This document shows, piece after piece, positions 17,666 to 25,443 of a DNA stretch of 41,836 nucleotides. The DNA is from Gammaproteobacteria bacterium (GTDB lineage: Bacteria; Pseudomonadota; Gammaproteobacteria; Acidiferrobacterales; Sulfurifustaceae): assembly GCA_016199745.1 (NCBI GenBank), contig JACQFZ010000021.1, forward strand, positions 1 to 41,836, in the 5' to 3' direction. A program made the translations under genes and the position numbers. The stretch's first letter is position 1. Each line of letters begins with the position of its first letter. The notes beneath the pieces were generated by a model. It saw only the letters and a list, made by a program, of their open reading frames with translations. It had not been told where the DNA came from and made no database searches.

Positions 17666-18340
17666 ATGAAATCGTTAGTGATAGGCACCGTGCTGTTAAC
17701 CGTCAGTGTCGGTGCATTTGCCGCCGATCCGGTGAAGTTGCCGGACGACAAAGCAAAGAGCAGTTATTCGTTCGGCTATCAGATGGGCGAGAACATGAAG
17801 GCCGGCGCCAAAGAAATCGACCCGTCGGCGTTCGCCCGCGGTATCGAAGACGCTATGAGCGGCAACAAGTCGGCGTTGACGCCGGAAGAACGCGAGGCAG
17901 CAATGACGAAATATCGTGAGCAGGCGATGGCGAAGCAAAAGGTCGCCGCCGAGGAAAACAAGAAACGCGGTGATGCGTACCTCGCCGATAACAAAAAGAA
18001 GAAGGGCGTGAAGACGCTCGACAGCGGCTTGCAATACAAAGTCGTGAAGGAAGGCAGCGGTAAGTCGCCGAAACCGACCGACACCGTGTCGGTGCATTAT
18101 CGCGGCACGCTGATCAACGGCACCGAATTCGATAGCTCCTACAAGCGCAACGAGCCGGCGACGTTCCCGGTTAACGGGGTGATCAAGGGCTGGCAGGAAG
18201 TGCTGCCGCTGATGAAGGAAGGCGCCAAGTGGGAAGTCGCAATTCCGGCGAGCTTGGCCTATGGCGAGCGCGGCGCCGGCGGCAATATCGGCCCGGACGA
18301 AACGCTGTTGTTCGAGATCGAGTTGTTGAAGGTGCAGTAG
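17666..18340 (+). CDS. FKBP-type peptidyl-prolyl isomerase, periplasmic (FkpA/Mip-like)
   Basis: This encodes 224 residues. The ATG at 17666 has AGGAGA at 17655-17660 and starts a signal peptide ending GAFAADP. Residues about 30-120 are the helical FKBP-N dimerisation domain (YSFGYQMGENMK). Residues about 125-224 are the FKBP catalytic domain with VSVHYRGTL, GTEFDSSY, VIKGWQE and ASLAYGERG. It is expected to accelerate proline isomerisation and act as a folding chaperone in the periplasm. A 14-bp tandem duplication covers the stop codon: TGAAGGTGCAGTAG at 18327-18340 and TGAAGGTTCAGTAG at 18341-18354. A GC-rich palindromic repeat lies right after. Confidence 0.93.
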   Translation: MKSLVIGTVLLTVSVGAFAADPVKLPDDKAKSSYSFGYQMGENMKAGAKEIDPSAFARGIEDAMSGNKSALTPEEREAAMTKYREQAMAKQKVAAEENKKRGDAYLADNKKKKGVKTLDSGLQYKVVKEGSGKSPKPTDTVSVHYRGTLINGTEFDSSYKRNEPATFPVNGVIKGWQEVLPLMKEGAKWEVAIPASLAYGERGAGGNIGPDETLLFEIELLKVQ

Positions 18341-18378
18341 TGAAGGTTCAGTAGTAAAGAGTTCTACGAAGGCTAATT

Positions 18379-18492
18379 CGGGCGTCTCCCTCCCCCCCTT
18401 GCGGGGGTGAGGCGGGAACAGAACAAGGGAGAGGGGAGGTAATGTTACCCCTCTCCCCCGACCCCTCCCCCGCAAGGGGGGAGGGGAGCCCG
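18379..18492. repeat. Large GC-rich palindromic repeat between convergent genes
   Basis: A composite palindrome. The outer arms are CGGGCGTCTCCCTCCCCCC-type sequence and its inverse ending GGGGAGGGGAGCCCG. Inside lie CCTTGCGGGGG/CCCCCGCAAGG and GAGAGGGG/CCCCTCTC around AGGTAATGTTACC. It could also act as a bidirectional terminator for the FKBP and MidA-type genes. Confidence 0.75.
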
Positions 18493-18513
18493 CTATGAAT
18501 TCGCTGGGGATGT

Positions 18514-19683
18514 TTACAAGCGCCCGCGCCGATCCTGTAATGCGAACGCACGCAGCGGACGCTCCAGCCCACGCCCCAATGCAATCACCTTGAACAGCTC
18601 GCCCATTTCATGCGGCAGCGTCAGCTTCTTAATCTGATCCGTCAGCGCTAAATGCGCGCGCACGTCGGTGTCCGGCGCTGTTATCAATTCGCCAATACCG
18701 CTGGCAATGAGAAACGCCGCTTGTGATGTGTAACCGAGCACACCGAGGCCGCTGTCATGCGCCGCCTCGGCAATGCCAGTGAAGTCGACATGCGCGGTGA
18801 TGTCTTGTAGGCCAACCAAGATCAGTGGGTCGGCATGCGCGTGGTGCCGGTAGTGACACATGAGTGTGCCGGCGTTGCGTTGCGCATGATAATACTCAGC
18901 GCGTGGAAAGCCGTAGTCGATCAACAGCAGGACACCAGCGGTGAGCACATCGGCGATGCTACGAACCCAGGCTTCGGCGGCCAAGGAAATTTCCGATTCA
19001 TAATCCGATGCCAGCGCGAGCGGTGCGACACGTTCGCGAATCGCCTCGCTGGCGATGCCGTCGGTCCAGACGAATTGACCGCCTTGCCGGGCGACGCGTA
19101 ATTGTCGAATTTGATCCGCGTCAACGCGAAAGCGCTCCACCGGCATTGCATCGAGTAGCTCATTGCCGATAACCAATCCGCGAAATCCCGCCGTCGGCAA
19201 ACTATCGAGCCAGCGCACGCGCTCGAATAGCTGTGGCACCTGCGCGCGCAAGGTTTGCGCCTGCAACGCGCGCAAGTCGGCGCTGATGTCTAGAATATAA
19301 TAAGTGTCGGGCAGCGCATTTCGCGCGGCGAGTTCCGCTAACAAACTGGCGGCGAGCTTGCCGCTACCGGCGCCGACTTCAAGAATGTCGCCACCGCCGA
19401 GCGCTTGTAGTACGTCGATTGCCGTGTGCGCTAGGCAGCGCGCGAACAGCGGGTACGACTCCGGTGCGGTGATAAAATCGCCGGCGGCACCGAGTTTCGA
19501 TTTACCGCCGGCGTAGTAGCCGAGCCCCGGCGTGTAGAGCGCCAGCTCCATGAAGCGGGCAAATGAGATCGATCCGCTCAGGGCGATCTCTTGCTCGATG
19601 ACGGCAGTCAGTCGCGCGCTGATTTCCTGCTCTTCGCGGCTGGGGGACGACAGTTCGATAGGACCGCGTGACCGGTGTGACAT
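18514..19683 (-). CDS. MidA/NDUFAF7-family SAM-dependent methyltransferase
   Basis: This encodes 389 residues. The glycine-rich SAM motif EVGAGSG (102-108) and GDFITAPE (68-75) are diagnostic for the MidA (COG1565) family. The mitochondrial member NDUFAF7 dimethylates an arginine of the complex I subunit NDUFS2. The bacterial role is less clear, though the complex I-linked NDUFA9-like gene nearby is suggestive. The protein is cytosolic, with no signal or membrane segment. The ATG at 19683 gives the usual short lead before FARFMELALY. No strong ribosome-binding site is seen. It is divergent to the pteridine reductase gene (100 bp). Confidence 0.9.
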   Translation of the reverse strand: MSHRSRGPIELSSPSREEQEISARLTAVIEQEIALSGSISFARFMELALYTPGLGYYAGGKSKLGAAGDFITAPESYPLFARCLAHTAIDVLQALGGGDILEVGAGSGKLAASLLAELAARNALPDTYYILDISADLRALQAQTLRAQVPQLFERVRWLDSLPTAGFRGLVIGNELLDAMPVERFRVDADQIRQLRVARQGGQFVWTDGIASEAIRERVAPLALASDYESEISLAAEAWVRSIADVLTAGVLLLIDYGFPRAEYYHAQRNAGTLMCHYRHHAHADPLILVGLQDITAHVDFTGIAEAAHDSGLGVLGYTSQAAFLIASGIGELITAPDTDVRAHLALTDQIKKLTLPHEMGELFKVIALGRGLERPLRAFALQDRRGRL

Positions 19684-19782
19684 TTCTGTTGGCGTTTAGG
19701 GATCGGACGAGTATTGTGGAATGACGGCGTGCGCGGTGCGGCAGGCCGCGGCAAGTATAACCGAATGGCGTGTGAGCGACGC

Positions 19783-20535
19783 ATGGCACAGGCTGCATTG
19801 CAAGATAAGGTTGCGCTCATTACCGGTGGTGCCCATCGCATCGGTGCCGCCGTCGCTCGACTGCTGCATGCGCAAGGTATGCGGCTCGTGATTCATTACC
19901 ACTCGTCCGAGGCCGAAGCCCACGCGTTGCAAGCCGAGCTGCACCGACAACGTCCGGAATCAGTGATGTTGGTGCGCGGCGATTTGAGTAACAGCGAGAA
20001 GTTGCTGAAGAATTTGGTGTACGAGACGGTCGAAGCGTTCGGCCGCTTAGATGCGCTGATCAATAATGCTTCGCGCTTCTATCCGACGCCGTTCGGCGCA
20101 GCGACCGAAGACCAGTGGGACAACATCGTTGCCACCAACCTCAAGGCGCCGTTTTTTTTGGCGCAAGCGGCGTTGCCGCATTTGAAAAGATACGCCGGCT
20201 CGATCATCAACATCACCGACATCTACGGCGAGCGGCCGTTGCCGGATCATCCGATTTACAGCATCGCTAAGGCCGGGCTCATCACGTTGACCAAGGCGCT
20301 CGCGCGCGATGCCGCGCCCGAGGTGCGGGCCAACGCCATTTCCCCGGGCGCTATTCTCTGGCCGCAGGGCGGCGCCGACGAAATGTCCAAGCAGCGCATG
20401 ATCTCGCGCACACCGCTCAAGCGTCTGGGCGATCCCGACGATATCGCCCGTACCGTTTTATTTTTAATCCGCGATGCCGGTTACATTACCGGCCAAGTTA
20501 TTGCCGTCGACGGCGGTCGTTCGGTTGTCGGATGA
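19783..20535 (+). CDS. Pteridine reductase (FolM/PTR1-like short-chain dehydrogenase)
   Basis: This encodes 250 residues. The NADPH-binding motif is GGAHRIG (15-21), NNAS occurs at 94-97, and the catalytic pair is Y159/K163 (YSIAK). Asp146 lies 13 residues before Tyr159, where most short-chain dehydrogenases have Ser. An Asp at this spacing is the mark of pteridine reductases, which reduce dihydropterins or dihydrofolate. folB and folK lie 2 kb away, supporting a role in folate or tetrahydromonapterin metabolism. The start could also be ATG at 19765; I prefer 19783 by similarity of the N-terminus. The gene overlaps the next by four bases (ATGA). Confidence 0.88.
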   Translation: MAQAALQDKVALITGGAHRIGAAVARLLHAQGMRLVIHYHSSEAEAHALQAELHRQRPESVMLVRGDLSNSEKLLKNLVYETVEAFGRLDALINNASRFYPTPFGAATEDQWDNIVATNLKAPFFLAQAALPHLKRYAGSIINITDIYGERPLPDHPIYSIAKAGLITLTKALARDAAPEVRANAISPGAILWPQGGADEMSKQRMISRTPLKRLGDPDDIARTVLFLIRDAGYITGQVIAVDGGRSVVG

Positions 20536-20966
20536 AGTGGTCACCATTAATCGTCGGCGCTGCGATAGCGATCGTTTCCGTCGCTGATGCCGGCGTTTAC
20601 AAATGGAAAGACCCCGCCGGCCGTACCCATTTTTCCGATAACCCACCGGTCGAGGCCAACGCCGAGTCGGTAAAAATTCGCACGTTCAGCGGAGCCGCCG
20701 AGGTTGCAGGCGTCGACCCGGGCGATGTCGGTGCCGGCCAAGTGGTGATGTTATCGACGACGTGGTGCGGTGTGTGCAAGCGTGCGCGTGCGTGGCTGAG
20801 TCAGAAAGGGATTCCCTTCACCGAGCACGATGTCGAGAAGAGCGAAGTTGGCATGGCCGAGTATCGGCGTCTCAACGGGACCGGTGTGCCGATCATCCTC
20901 GTCGGTAAACAGCGCATGAATGGTTTCAGCGCCGACGCGCTCGAACAAATGTTGAAAGCAAAATAA
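20532..20966 (+). CDS. Exported DUF4124-glutaredoxin fusion
   Basis: This encodes 144 residues, beginning in an ATGA overlap with the pteridine reductase gene and so translationally coupled to it. A signal peptide (1-20, IVSVADA) is followed by a DUF4124 segment (GVYKWKDPAGRTHFSDNPP) and then a glutaredoxin-like thioredoxin fold. The redox pair is C79/C82 in TTWCGVCKRA and the cis-proline is P120 in GTGVP. Export implies thiol-disulfide exchange in the periplasm, unlike ordinary cytosolic glutaredoxins. DUF4124 with a glutaredoxin is a known gammaproteobacterial arrangement. A hairpin follows immediately. Confidence 0.88.
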   Translation: MKWSPLIVGAAIAIVSVADAGVYKWKDPAGRTHFSDNPPVEANAESVKIRTFSGAAEVAGVDPGDVGAGQVVMLSTTWCGVCKRARAWLSQKGIPFTEHDVEKSEVGMAEYRRLNGTGVPIILVGKQRMNGFSADALEQMLKAK

Positions 20967-20967
20967 T

Positions 20968-20993
20968 ACCGGGCGGGTATGCACCCGCCCGGT
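20968..20993. terminator. Hairpin between convergent genes
   Basis: ACCGGGCGGGT (20968-20978) pairs perfectly with ACCCGCCCGGT (20983-20993) around ATGC. It starts 2 bp after the stop codon of the glutaredoxin-like gene and ends 13 bp before the stop of the convergent TM2/pilin gene. No T-run follows on the plus strand, so efficiency is uncertain. Confidence 0.65.
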
Positions 20994-21006
20994 CAGCGGT
21001 TCCGCC

Positions 21007-21783
21007 CTACTTGCGACAATTCTGCGTTCGGAATTTGTTCGGCAATGTGCCGCCGGTGCAGCGCCAGTAAAGCTGATTGTTCTCCGCATACGGTTCGAGC
21101 TCGATGGTGTTGCCGGCGATCTGCCGACCCATCGTCGATTCGAAGCTGATAACGATGATGCCGTGGTCGCCGAGCGTGGCGGTCGCGACATTCGGCACTG
21201 TTACCGGCGCGATGTCGGGTGCGTCGGCGGCGCTGGCCGGTATCGCGCCGGATTTTAAAATGCGCTCCTGCAGTTGCGCTCGCATCGGCTCGACCTGCGC
21301 CATGACACCGGCAATTTTGGCGCGATAGGTGTAGTCCTGGTACGCCGGGATGGCGATGGCCGCTAGGATCCCGAGAATCGCGATGAAGACGAACATCACC
21401 ACGACACCGATGACGGCGATCATCACCCCGGAAGATGCCGTTTGGTATTTCTCGTTTAGCGCTTCCTCGCTGGTGCAGGCGTACACGATGAATTCGACAA
21501 GCGCGATCAAACCTGGAATGAAGGTCCAGCAAAATAGAACATAGAAGACGCCCTGAACCGGCTTGCGCAGATAAAATTTGTGTAAACCCCAGCCGCCGAA
21601 AAAGAAAGTGATCAACAGTAACGCGACCTTGCTAACCGCACCGCCGGCACCCTTCTGCCGCACGCCGCACTTTGGGCAGATCTCCGCTTTCTTGCTAATG
21701 AGCGCGTTGCATTCTTGGCACTGCTTCTGGTTCGAGTCCAGCTTGGCAGTCGGTGCGGCATAGACGTTCGGATTCGTGCTCAC
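21007..21783 (-). CDS. Zinc-ribbon, TM2 and pilin-like fusion protein
   Basis: This encodes 258 residues from a GTG at 21783 preceded by a strong GAGGAGG. The domains in order are: a short zinc ribbon (C22, C25, C36, C39); a TM2 domain (about 50-113) with two membrane helices and the FFFGGWGLHKFYLRK turn; a third hydrophobic segment (about 118-148) that runs into GILAAIAIPAYQDYTYRAKI; and a soluble tail with a Cys pair (YWRC, QNC). The last two parts copy the N-terminal helix and C-terminal disulfide loop of a major type IV pilin. The prepilin peptidase site (G-FTLIE) is missing and the pilin helix is internal, so it is probably a fixed membrane protein, not an assembled pilin. No pil genes are near. 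Confidence 0.85.
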   Translation of the reverse strand: MSTNPNVYAAPTAKLDSNQKQCQECNALISKKAEICPKCGVRQKGAGGAVSKVALLLITFFFGGWGLHKFYLRKPVQGVFYVLFCWTFIPGLIALVEFIVYACTSEEALNEKYQTASSGVMIAVIGVVVMFVFIAILGILAAIAIPAYQDYTYRAKIAGVMAQVEPMRAQLQERILKSGAIPASAADAPDIAPVTVPNVATATLGDHGIIVISFESTMGRQIAGNTIELEPYAENNQLYWRCTGGTLPNKFRTQNCRK

Positions 21784-21893
21784 TAGGGCGCCTCCTCAGG
21801 TTGTTATACGGCTGGCCATATTCACCCCGGCTGCGAATTGCAGCCGATAAAGGTTAGGGTAGGCGCCGCCGTTCGCTTACGGAAGGGCGCCGT

Positions 21894-22391
21894 CTATTTG
21901 TCGCCGGCCGTGTCGAACGCCACTTGGCGCAGGCCGTTTTTAGGGTCGTAACGTTGCCACAGATCGGCAAACCGTTCGCCCGTTTCCGGATGGCGCAGTG
22001 CCGGTGCCAACTCGGCGAGGGGGCCGAGGATGTAGGAATATTGGGTAATTTCACGGCGCGGAATGTCGAGCCGGTGTTCGTGACGAATCAGGTCGCCGTA
22101 TAGCAGCAGGTCGATATCGAGCGTGCGCGGGGCATAGCGTTCGTCGCCGCGATGGCGACCGTGCGCCGCCTCGATCGTGCTCAGTGCATCGCGCAGTTGT
22201 TCAACCGACAGGCCGCTGTCGAAGGCGGCCACTAAGTTATAAAAGTTGTCGCCGGTAAAACCTTCCGCCGGCGTTTCGTAGACAGGCGACAACGCGACGT
22301 CGCCGAATTGCGCACGCAATGCGCGGATTGCGCCGCGTATATTTTTTTCTCGGTCGACATTGGAACCGATGCTAACGTACACGCGCGGCAT
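21894..22391 (-). CDS. folK: 6-hydroxymethyl-7,8-dihydropterin pyrophosphokinase
   Basis: This encodes 165 residues. It transfers pyrophosphate from ATP to 6-hydroxymethyl-dihydropterin in folate synthesis. SIGSN at 7-11 starts the family signature, and RYAPRTLDIDLLLYGD (85-100) carries the two metal-binding aspartates D92 and D94 and the catalytic-loop arginines. Its ATG overlaps the folB stop by one base (TAATG), so the two are translationally coupled. Length is normal. Confidence 0.97.
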   Translation of the reverse strand: MPRVYVSIGSNVDREKNIRGAIRALRAQFGDVALSPVYETPAEGFTGDNFYNLVAAFDSGLSVEQLRDALSTIEAAHGRHRGDERYAPRTLDIDLLLYGDLIRHEHRLDIPRREITQYSYILGPLAELAPALRHPETGERFADLWQRYDPKNGLRQVAFDTAGDK

Positions 22392-22747
22392 TAGGGTTGG
22401 CGGCCGCGCTCGATTACGATGCCGACGTCGGTGGCTTGGCGCAGCGCGCCTTTTTTATTGAGCCGTAGGCGCACCCATGGCACGTGAAATTCGTTGAGCA
22501 AGATTTCGGCGATACGTTCGGCTAATGTCTCAATCAGTTGGAACTCGCTGGCGCTGACGTACTGATGCAATCGCTGAGTGATCGCCTTGTAGTCGAGCGT
22601 ATCTTCCAGCCGGTCGGTGCGCGCGGCGCGGGCGACGTCGGCGGCGAGGTCGAGATCGAGCGTGATGGTTTGACGGATACGGCGTTCCCAATCGAACACG
22701 CCGATAACGCAATCGACTTTGAAGTCGCGGACATAGATGAGATCCAT
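22391..22747 (-). CDS. folB: Dihydroneopterin aldolase
   Basis: This encodes 118 residues. It cleaves 7,8-dihydroneopterin to 6-hydroxymethyl-dihydropterin and glycolaldehyde, the step before FolK. The catalytic residues match the family with an offset of one: E21 (FDWER), E73 (LIETLAERIA) and K99 (LNKKGALR). The enzyme usually forms an octamer in the cytosol. It is the first gene of the folB-folK pair and divergent to plsY, with 74 bp between the starts. Confidence 0.97.
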   Translation of the reverse strand: MDLIYVRDFKVDCVIGVFDWERRIRQTITLDLDLAADVARAARTDRLEDTLDYKAITQRLHQYVSASEFQLIETLAERIAEILLNEFHVPWVRLRLNKKGALRQATDVGIVIERGRQP

Positions 22748-22821
22748 AGTGGCCGCACTATAGCCAAAAATTCGCCCCGCTGTCTTGACGGCGAGCCCGT
22801 CGCCGCTTCCAATACGCGCCC

Positions 22822-23424
22822 GTGGAATATCTATATCCCGTTATTGCCTATCTTATCGGCTCGATGCCGATGGCCATCATCGTCACACGTGCGCTGGGCC
22901 TGGCCGATCCGCGTACGGTGGGTTCCGGTAATCCTGGCGCAACTAACGTACTGCGCTATGGCGGCAAGAAGGCGGCAATACTGACGTTGTTGGGCGATCT
23001 CGGTAAGGGCGCGTTGGCGGTGTTGCTGGCGCGCTGGCTGACGACCGATACGATGGTGTTAGCGCTTTGCGGCCTCGGCGCTTTTCTCGGTCATCTTTAT
23101 CCGATCTTTTTCGGCTTTCGCGGCGGTAAGGGTGTTGCCACCGGGCTTGGCGTTTGGCTGGCGCTGTGGTGGCCGGTCGGCGTGATGCTGTTGCTGACCT
23201 GGTTCGTGGTGGCCTATTTGTTTCGTTATTCGTCGTTAGCGGCGCTGGTCGCTGCCGTACTGTTACCGCTATATGTCGCCTGGTTTGTGCCGGTGGCAGG
23301 GTTCATGGTGCTGAGCGTGGCGATGACGGTGCTGTTGCTGTGGCGCCATCGTTCCAATATTACGAAGCTAATGGACGGCACCGAGGGCAAGATCGGTCGA
23401 CCGAAGGATAAGACAGCGAATTAA
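22822..23424 (+). CDS. plsY: Acyl-phosphate glycerol-3-phosphate acyltransferase
   Basis: This encodes 200 residues, an integral inner-membrane protein with about five membrane segments. It makes lysophosphatidic acid from acyl-phosphate and glycerol-3-phosphate. The three conserved loops are visible: [26 protein letters not shown] and [16 protein letters not shown] at 22822 is used as the start; no clear ribosome-binding site is seen. The stop TAA (23422-23424) shares bases with the stop of convergent tsaD (TTAA, 23421-23424). Confidence 0.96.
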   Translation: MEYLYPVIAYLIGSMPMAIIVTRALGLADPRTVGSGNPGATNVLRYGGKKAAILTLLGDLGKGALAVLLARWLTTDTMVLALCGLGAFLGHLYPIFFGFRGGKGVATGLGVWLALWWPVGVMLLLTWFVVAYLFRYSSLAALVAAVLLPLYVAWFVPVAGFMVLSVAMTVLLLWRHRSNITKLMDGTEGKIGRPKDKTAN

Positions 23425-24434
23425 ATCGGCGCCAGCTCGTTGATGCGCCAGCGCGGTTTTGCCCGGAATTCGAGTCCGTCATGTTGGCCGGCGGCAAGAC
23501 GGGCGCAACCGGCATAAGCAATCATGGCGCCGTTGTCGGTACAGAATTCAAACCGCGGGAAATAACAGCGAATCCCAAGGCGTCCGCTAAGCTCGTCGAG
23601 ACGTGTCCGCAATACCTGATTGGCGCTGACGCCGCCCGCAACTACCAGTCGCGTATGCCGCGTTTGCCCGAGGGCGCGCTCGACCTTGATCGCCAGCGTA
23701 TCGATGGCCGCTTGCTGAAAACTGGCGGCGATATCGGCGATACATTGGGCATCGAGCGGTTGCGCCGCGGCCGCTTGCACACAGGCGGTCTTTAGGCCGC
23801 TGAAGCTGAAATCGAGACCGGGACGGTCAGTCATCGGTCGCGGCAGTCGGAATCGCCCCGGATTTCCGGTCTTGGCCGCCTGCTCGATCGCCGGCCCACC
23901 GGGATAATCGAGGCGGAGAAGCTTGGCGGTCTTGTCGAAAGCCTCGCCGACAGCATCGTCGATCGATTCACCGAGGAGGGTGTAATCGCCGATCCCGCGC
24001 ACATCGGCCAGCAGCGTATGACCGCCGGAAACCAGTAGCGCCAGGAACGGGAACGATGGTGGGTTCGATTCCAGCAGCGGCGACAGTAAATGCCCTTCCA
24101 TATGATGGACCCCGAGCGCCGGGACCCCCCAGGCGAAAGCCAGCGATCGCCCGACAGCGGCTCCCACCAAAAGTGCGCCGGCCAAGCCGGGTCCAGCGGT
24201 GTAAGCAACCGCGTCGATATCGTTTTGCCCCGATCCGGCCTGTTCCAGGACCTGCCGGATTAGCGGTAAAGCCTTGCGAATATGGTCGCGCGAGGCCAGC
24301 TCCGGGACGACGCCGCCGTAATCGAGGTGTAACGTGGTTTGCGAATAACGCAGGTGCGCCAGTAGGCCACGGCGGCTGTCATAAACAGCGACTCCGGTGT
24401 CGTCGCAGGATGTCTCGATACCTAATACACGCAT
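23421..24434 (-). CDS. tsaD: tRNA N6-threonylcarbamoyladenosine synthase subunit TsaD
   Basis: This encodes 337 residues, the same length as the E. coli protein, when started at MRVLGIETS (24434); an in-frame ATG three codons upstream is possible. It transfers threonylcarbamoyl to A37 of ANN-decoding tRNAs with TsaB and TsaE. The ASKHA fold signatures IETSCDDTG and GVHHMEGH (metal-binding histidines) are intact. It lies divergent to rpsU, the common gammaproteobacterial order. The tRNA-Ile(CAU) downstream of rpoD is among its expected substrates. Confidence 0.97.
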   Translation of the reverse strand: MRVLGIETSCDDTGVAVYDSRRGLLAHLRYSQTTLHLDYGGVVPELASRDHIRKALPLIRQVLEQAGSGQNDIDAVAYTAGPGLAGALLVGAAVGRSLAFAWGVPALGVHHMEGHLLSPLLESNPPSFPFLALLVSGGHTLLADVRGIGDYTLLGESIDDAVGEAFDKTAKLLRLDYPGGPAIEQAAKTGNPGRFRLPRPMTDRPGLDFSFSGLKTACVQAAAAQPLDAQCIADIAASFQQAAIDTLAIKVERALGQTRHTRLVVAGGVSANQVLRTRLDELSGRLGIRCYFPRFEFCTDNGAMIAYAGCARLAAGQHDGLEFRAKPRWRINELAPI

Positions 24435-24524
24435 GCCGTGCATCTTAATCTGTTAGGTGCCAATGGCACTGAACTTAACTGAACTATGTCACTAAATTTA
24501 CTCGCCCCGAACTTACTTAGCAGG

Positions 24525-24556
24525 TCCCTTGCCTCTGGGGGGAAGGGAGCGGCACA
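24525..24556. repeat. Degenerate GC-rich palindromic repeat
   Basis: GTCCCTTGCC, a G-rich centre and GGGAAGGGAGC form a weak palindrome of the dispersed family. Upstream, the word CCAATGGCACTGAACTTAA (about 24458) recalls the ends of the MITE-like element at 680-964. Confidence 0.4.
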
Positions 24557-24595
24557 CGTCCGTTGGCGGGTACTCGAATACTCGACTCCCCCCAA

Positions 24596-24624
24596 TGTAC
24601 AAACTCAATCGGACGGCTTAGAAT
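24596..24624 (+). promoter_or_regulatory. Candidate sigma-70 promoter of the rpsU-dnaG-rpoD operon
   Basis: TGTACA (24596-24601; four of six matches to TTGACA) and TAGAAT (24619-24624; five of six to TATAAT) are separated by exactly 17 bp, about 100 bp upstream of the rpsU start. The position suits the main promoter of the macromolecular synthesis operon. Confidence 0.45.
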
Positions 24625-24724
24625 CGCGCCCCTTCCGGCCAATTCAGGGCTTTGCTTTTTGGTGCCCCGCGTTTCCCGGCAGTGTTTCCCGACTAAAACC
24701 CATTTTTCGAGGTGATTGAACTCG

Positions 24725-24946
24725 ATGCCTTCCGTCCGCGTTAAAGAGAACGAGCCGTTCGAGCTCGCGCTGCGTCGCTTCCGCCGCTCCTGTGAAAAGG
24801 CAGGCGTGTTTACCGAAATGCGCCGTCGCGAACATTACGAAAAGCCGACCGAAATCCGTAAGCGCAAAGCCGCTGCCGCTCGCAAGCGCGAGCAGAAGAA
24901 GGTGATGCGTATGAACGCTCCTGTCCGTCCCCGCGTTCTCGCTTGA
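24725..24946 (+). CDS. rpsU: 30S ribosomal protein bS21
   Basis: This encodes 73 residues, highly basic, beginning [13 protein letters not shown] and containing RSCEKAG, as in bS21. The ATG at 24725 has GAGGTG 10 bp upstream; an in-frame TTG at 24716 is rejected because the family always begins MP. bS21 is needed for initiation on structured mRNAs. It is the first gene of the operon. Its stop codon overlaps the start of yqeY (TTGA). Confidence 0.98.
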   Translation: MPSVRVKENEPFELALRRFRRSCEKAGVFTEMRRREHYEKPTEIRKRKAAAARKREQKKVMRMNAPVRPRVLA

Positions 24947-25389
24947 GCTTAAAAGACCGCATTCAAGACGATCTGAAGCAGGCCATGCGCGACAAAAATC
25001 AGTCGCGCGTTGATACGTTGCGGTTGCTGACGGCGGCCATTAAGCAGCGTGAGGTCGACGAGCGCATCACCCTCGACGATACGCAAGTGCTGGCAGCCGT
25101 CGACAAGCTGGTCAGGAAGTCGCGCGAGTCGATCGAGCAGTACGAAAAGGGCAGTCGCGCCGACCTGGTGGCAAAAGAGCAGGCCGATATCGCCATCTGG
25201 CAGGTTTACCTGCCGCAGGCATTGAGCCCTGCCGAGATCGAACAGTTGGTTCAGGAGGCGATTGCCGCGACCGGCGCCGCCTCCGTGAAGGACATGGGCA
25301 AAGTGATGGGCGTGCTGAAGCCCAAGCTCCAGGGCCGAGCCGACGTTGGCCAAGTCAGCGCCAACGTTCGTACCCGCCTCGGCGGATAA
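24943..25389 (+). CDS. yqeY: GatB/YqeY-domain protein
   Basis: This encodes 148 residues. The helical YqeY family ([24 protein letters not shown]) resembles the tail domain of the GatB amidotransferase subunit, suggesting tRNA binding; its precise role is unknown. The start is a rare TTG at 24943 overlapping the rpsU stop, so its translation probably depends on ribosomes leaving rpsU. It lies between rpsU and dnaG, as in many gammaproteobacteria. Confidence 0.95.
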   Translation: MSLKDRIQDDLKQAMRDKNQSRVDTLRLLTAAIKQREVDERITLDDTQVLAAVDKLVRKSRESIEQYEKGSRADLVAKEQADIAIWQVYLPQALSPAEIEQLVQEAIAATGAASVKDMGKVMGVLKPKLQGRADVGQVSANVRTRLGG

Positions 25390-25443
25390 ATTCCTTTCTC
25401 ATCCGCCGTCTCACTGGTTCGGAGGCGGCGTTAAAATAGGTCG

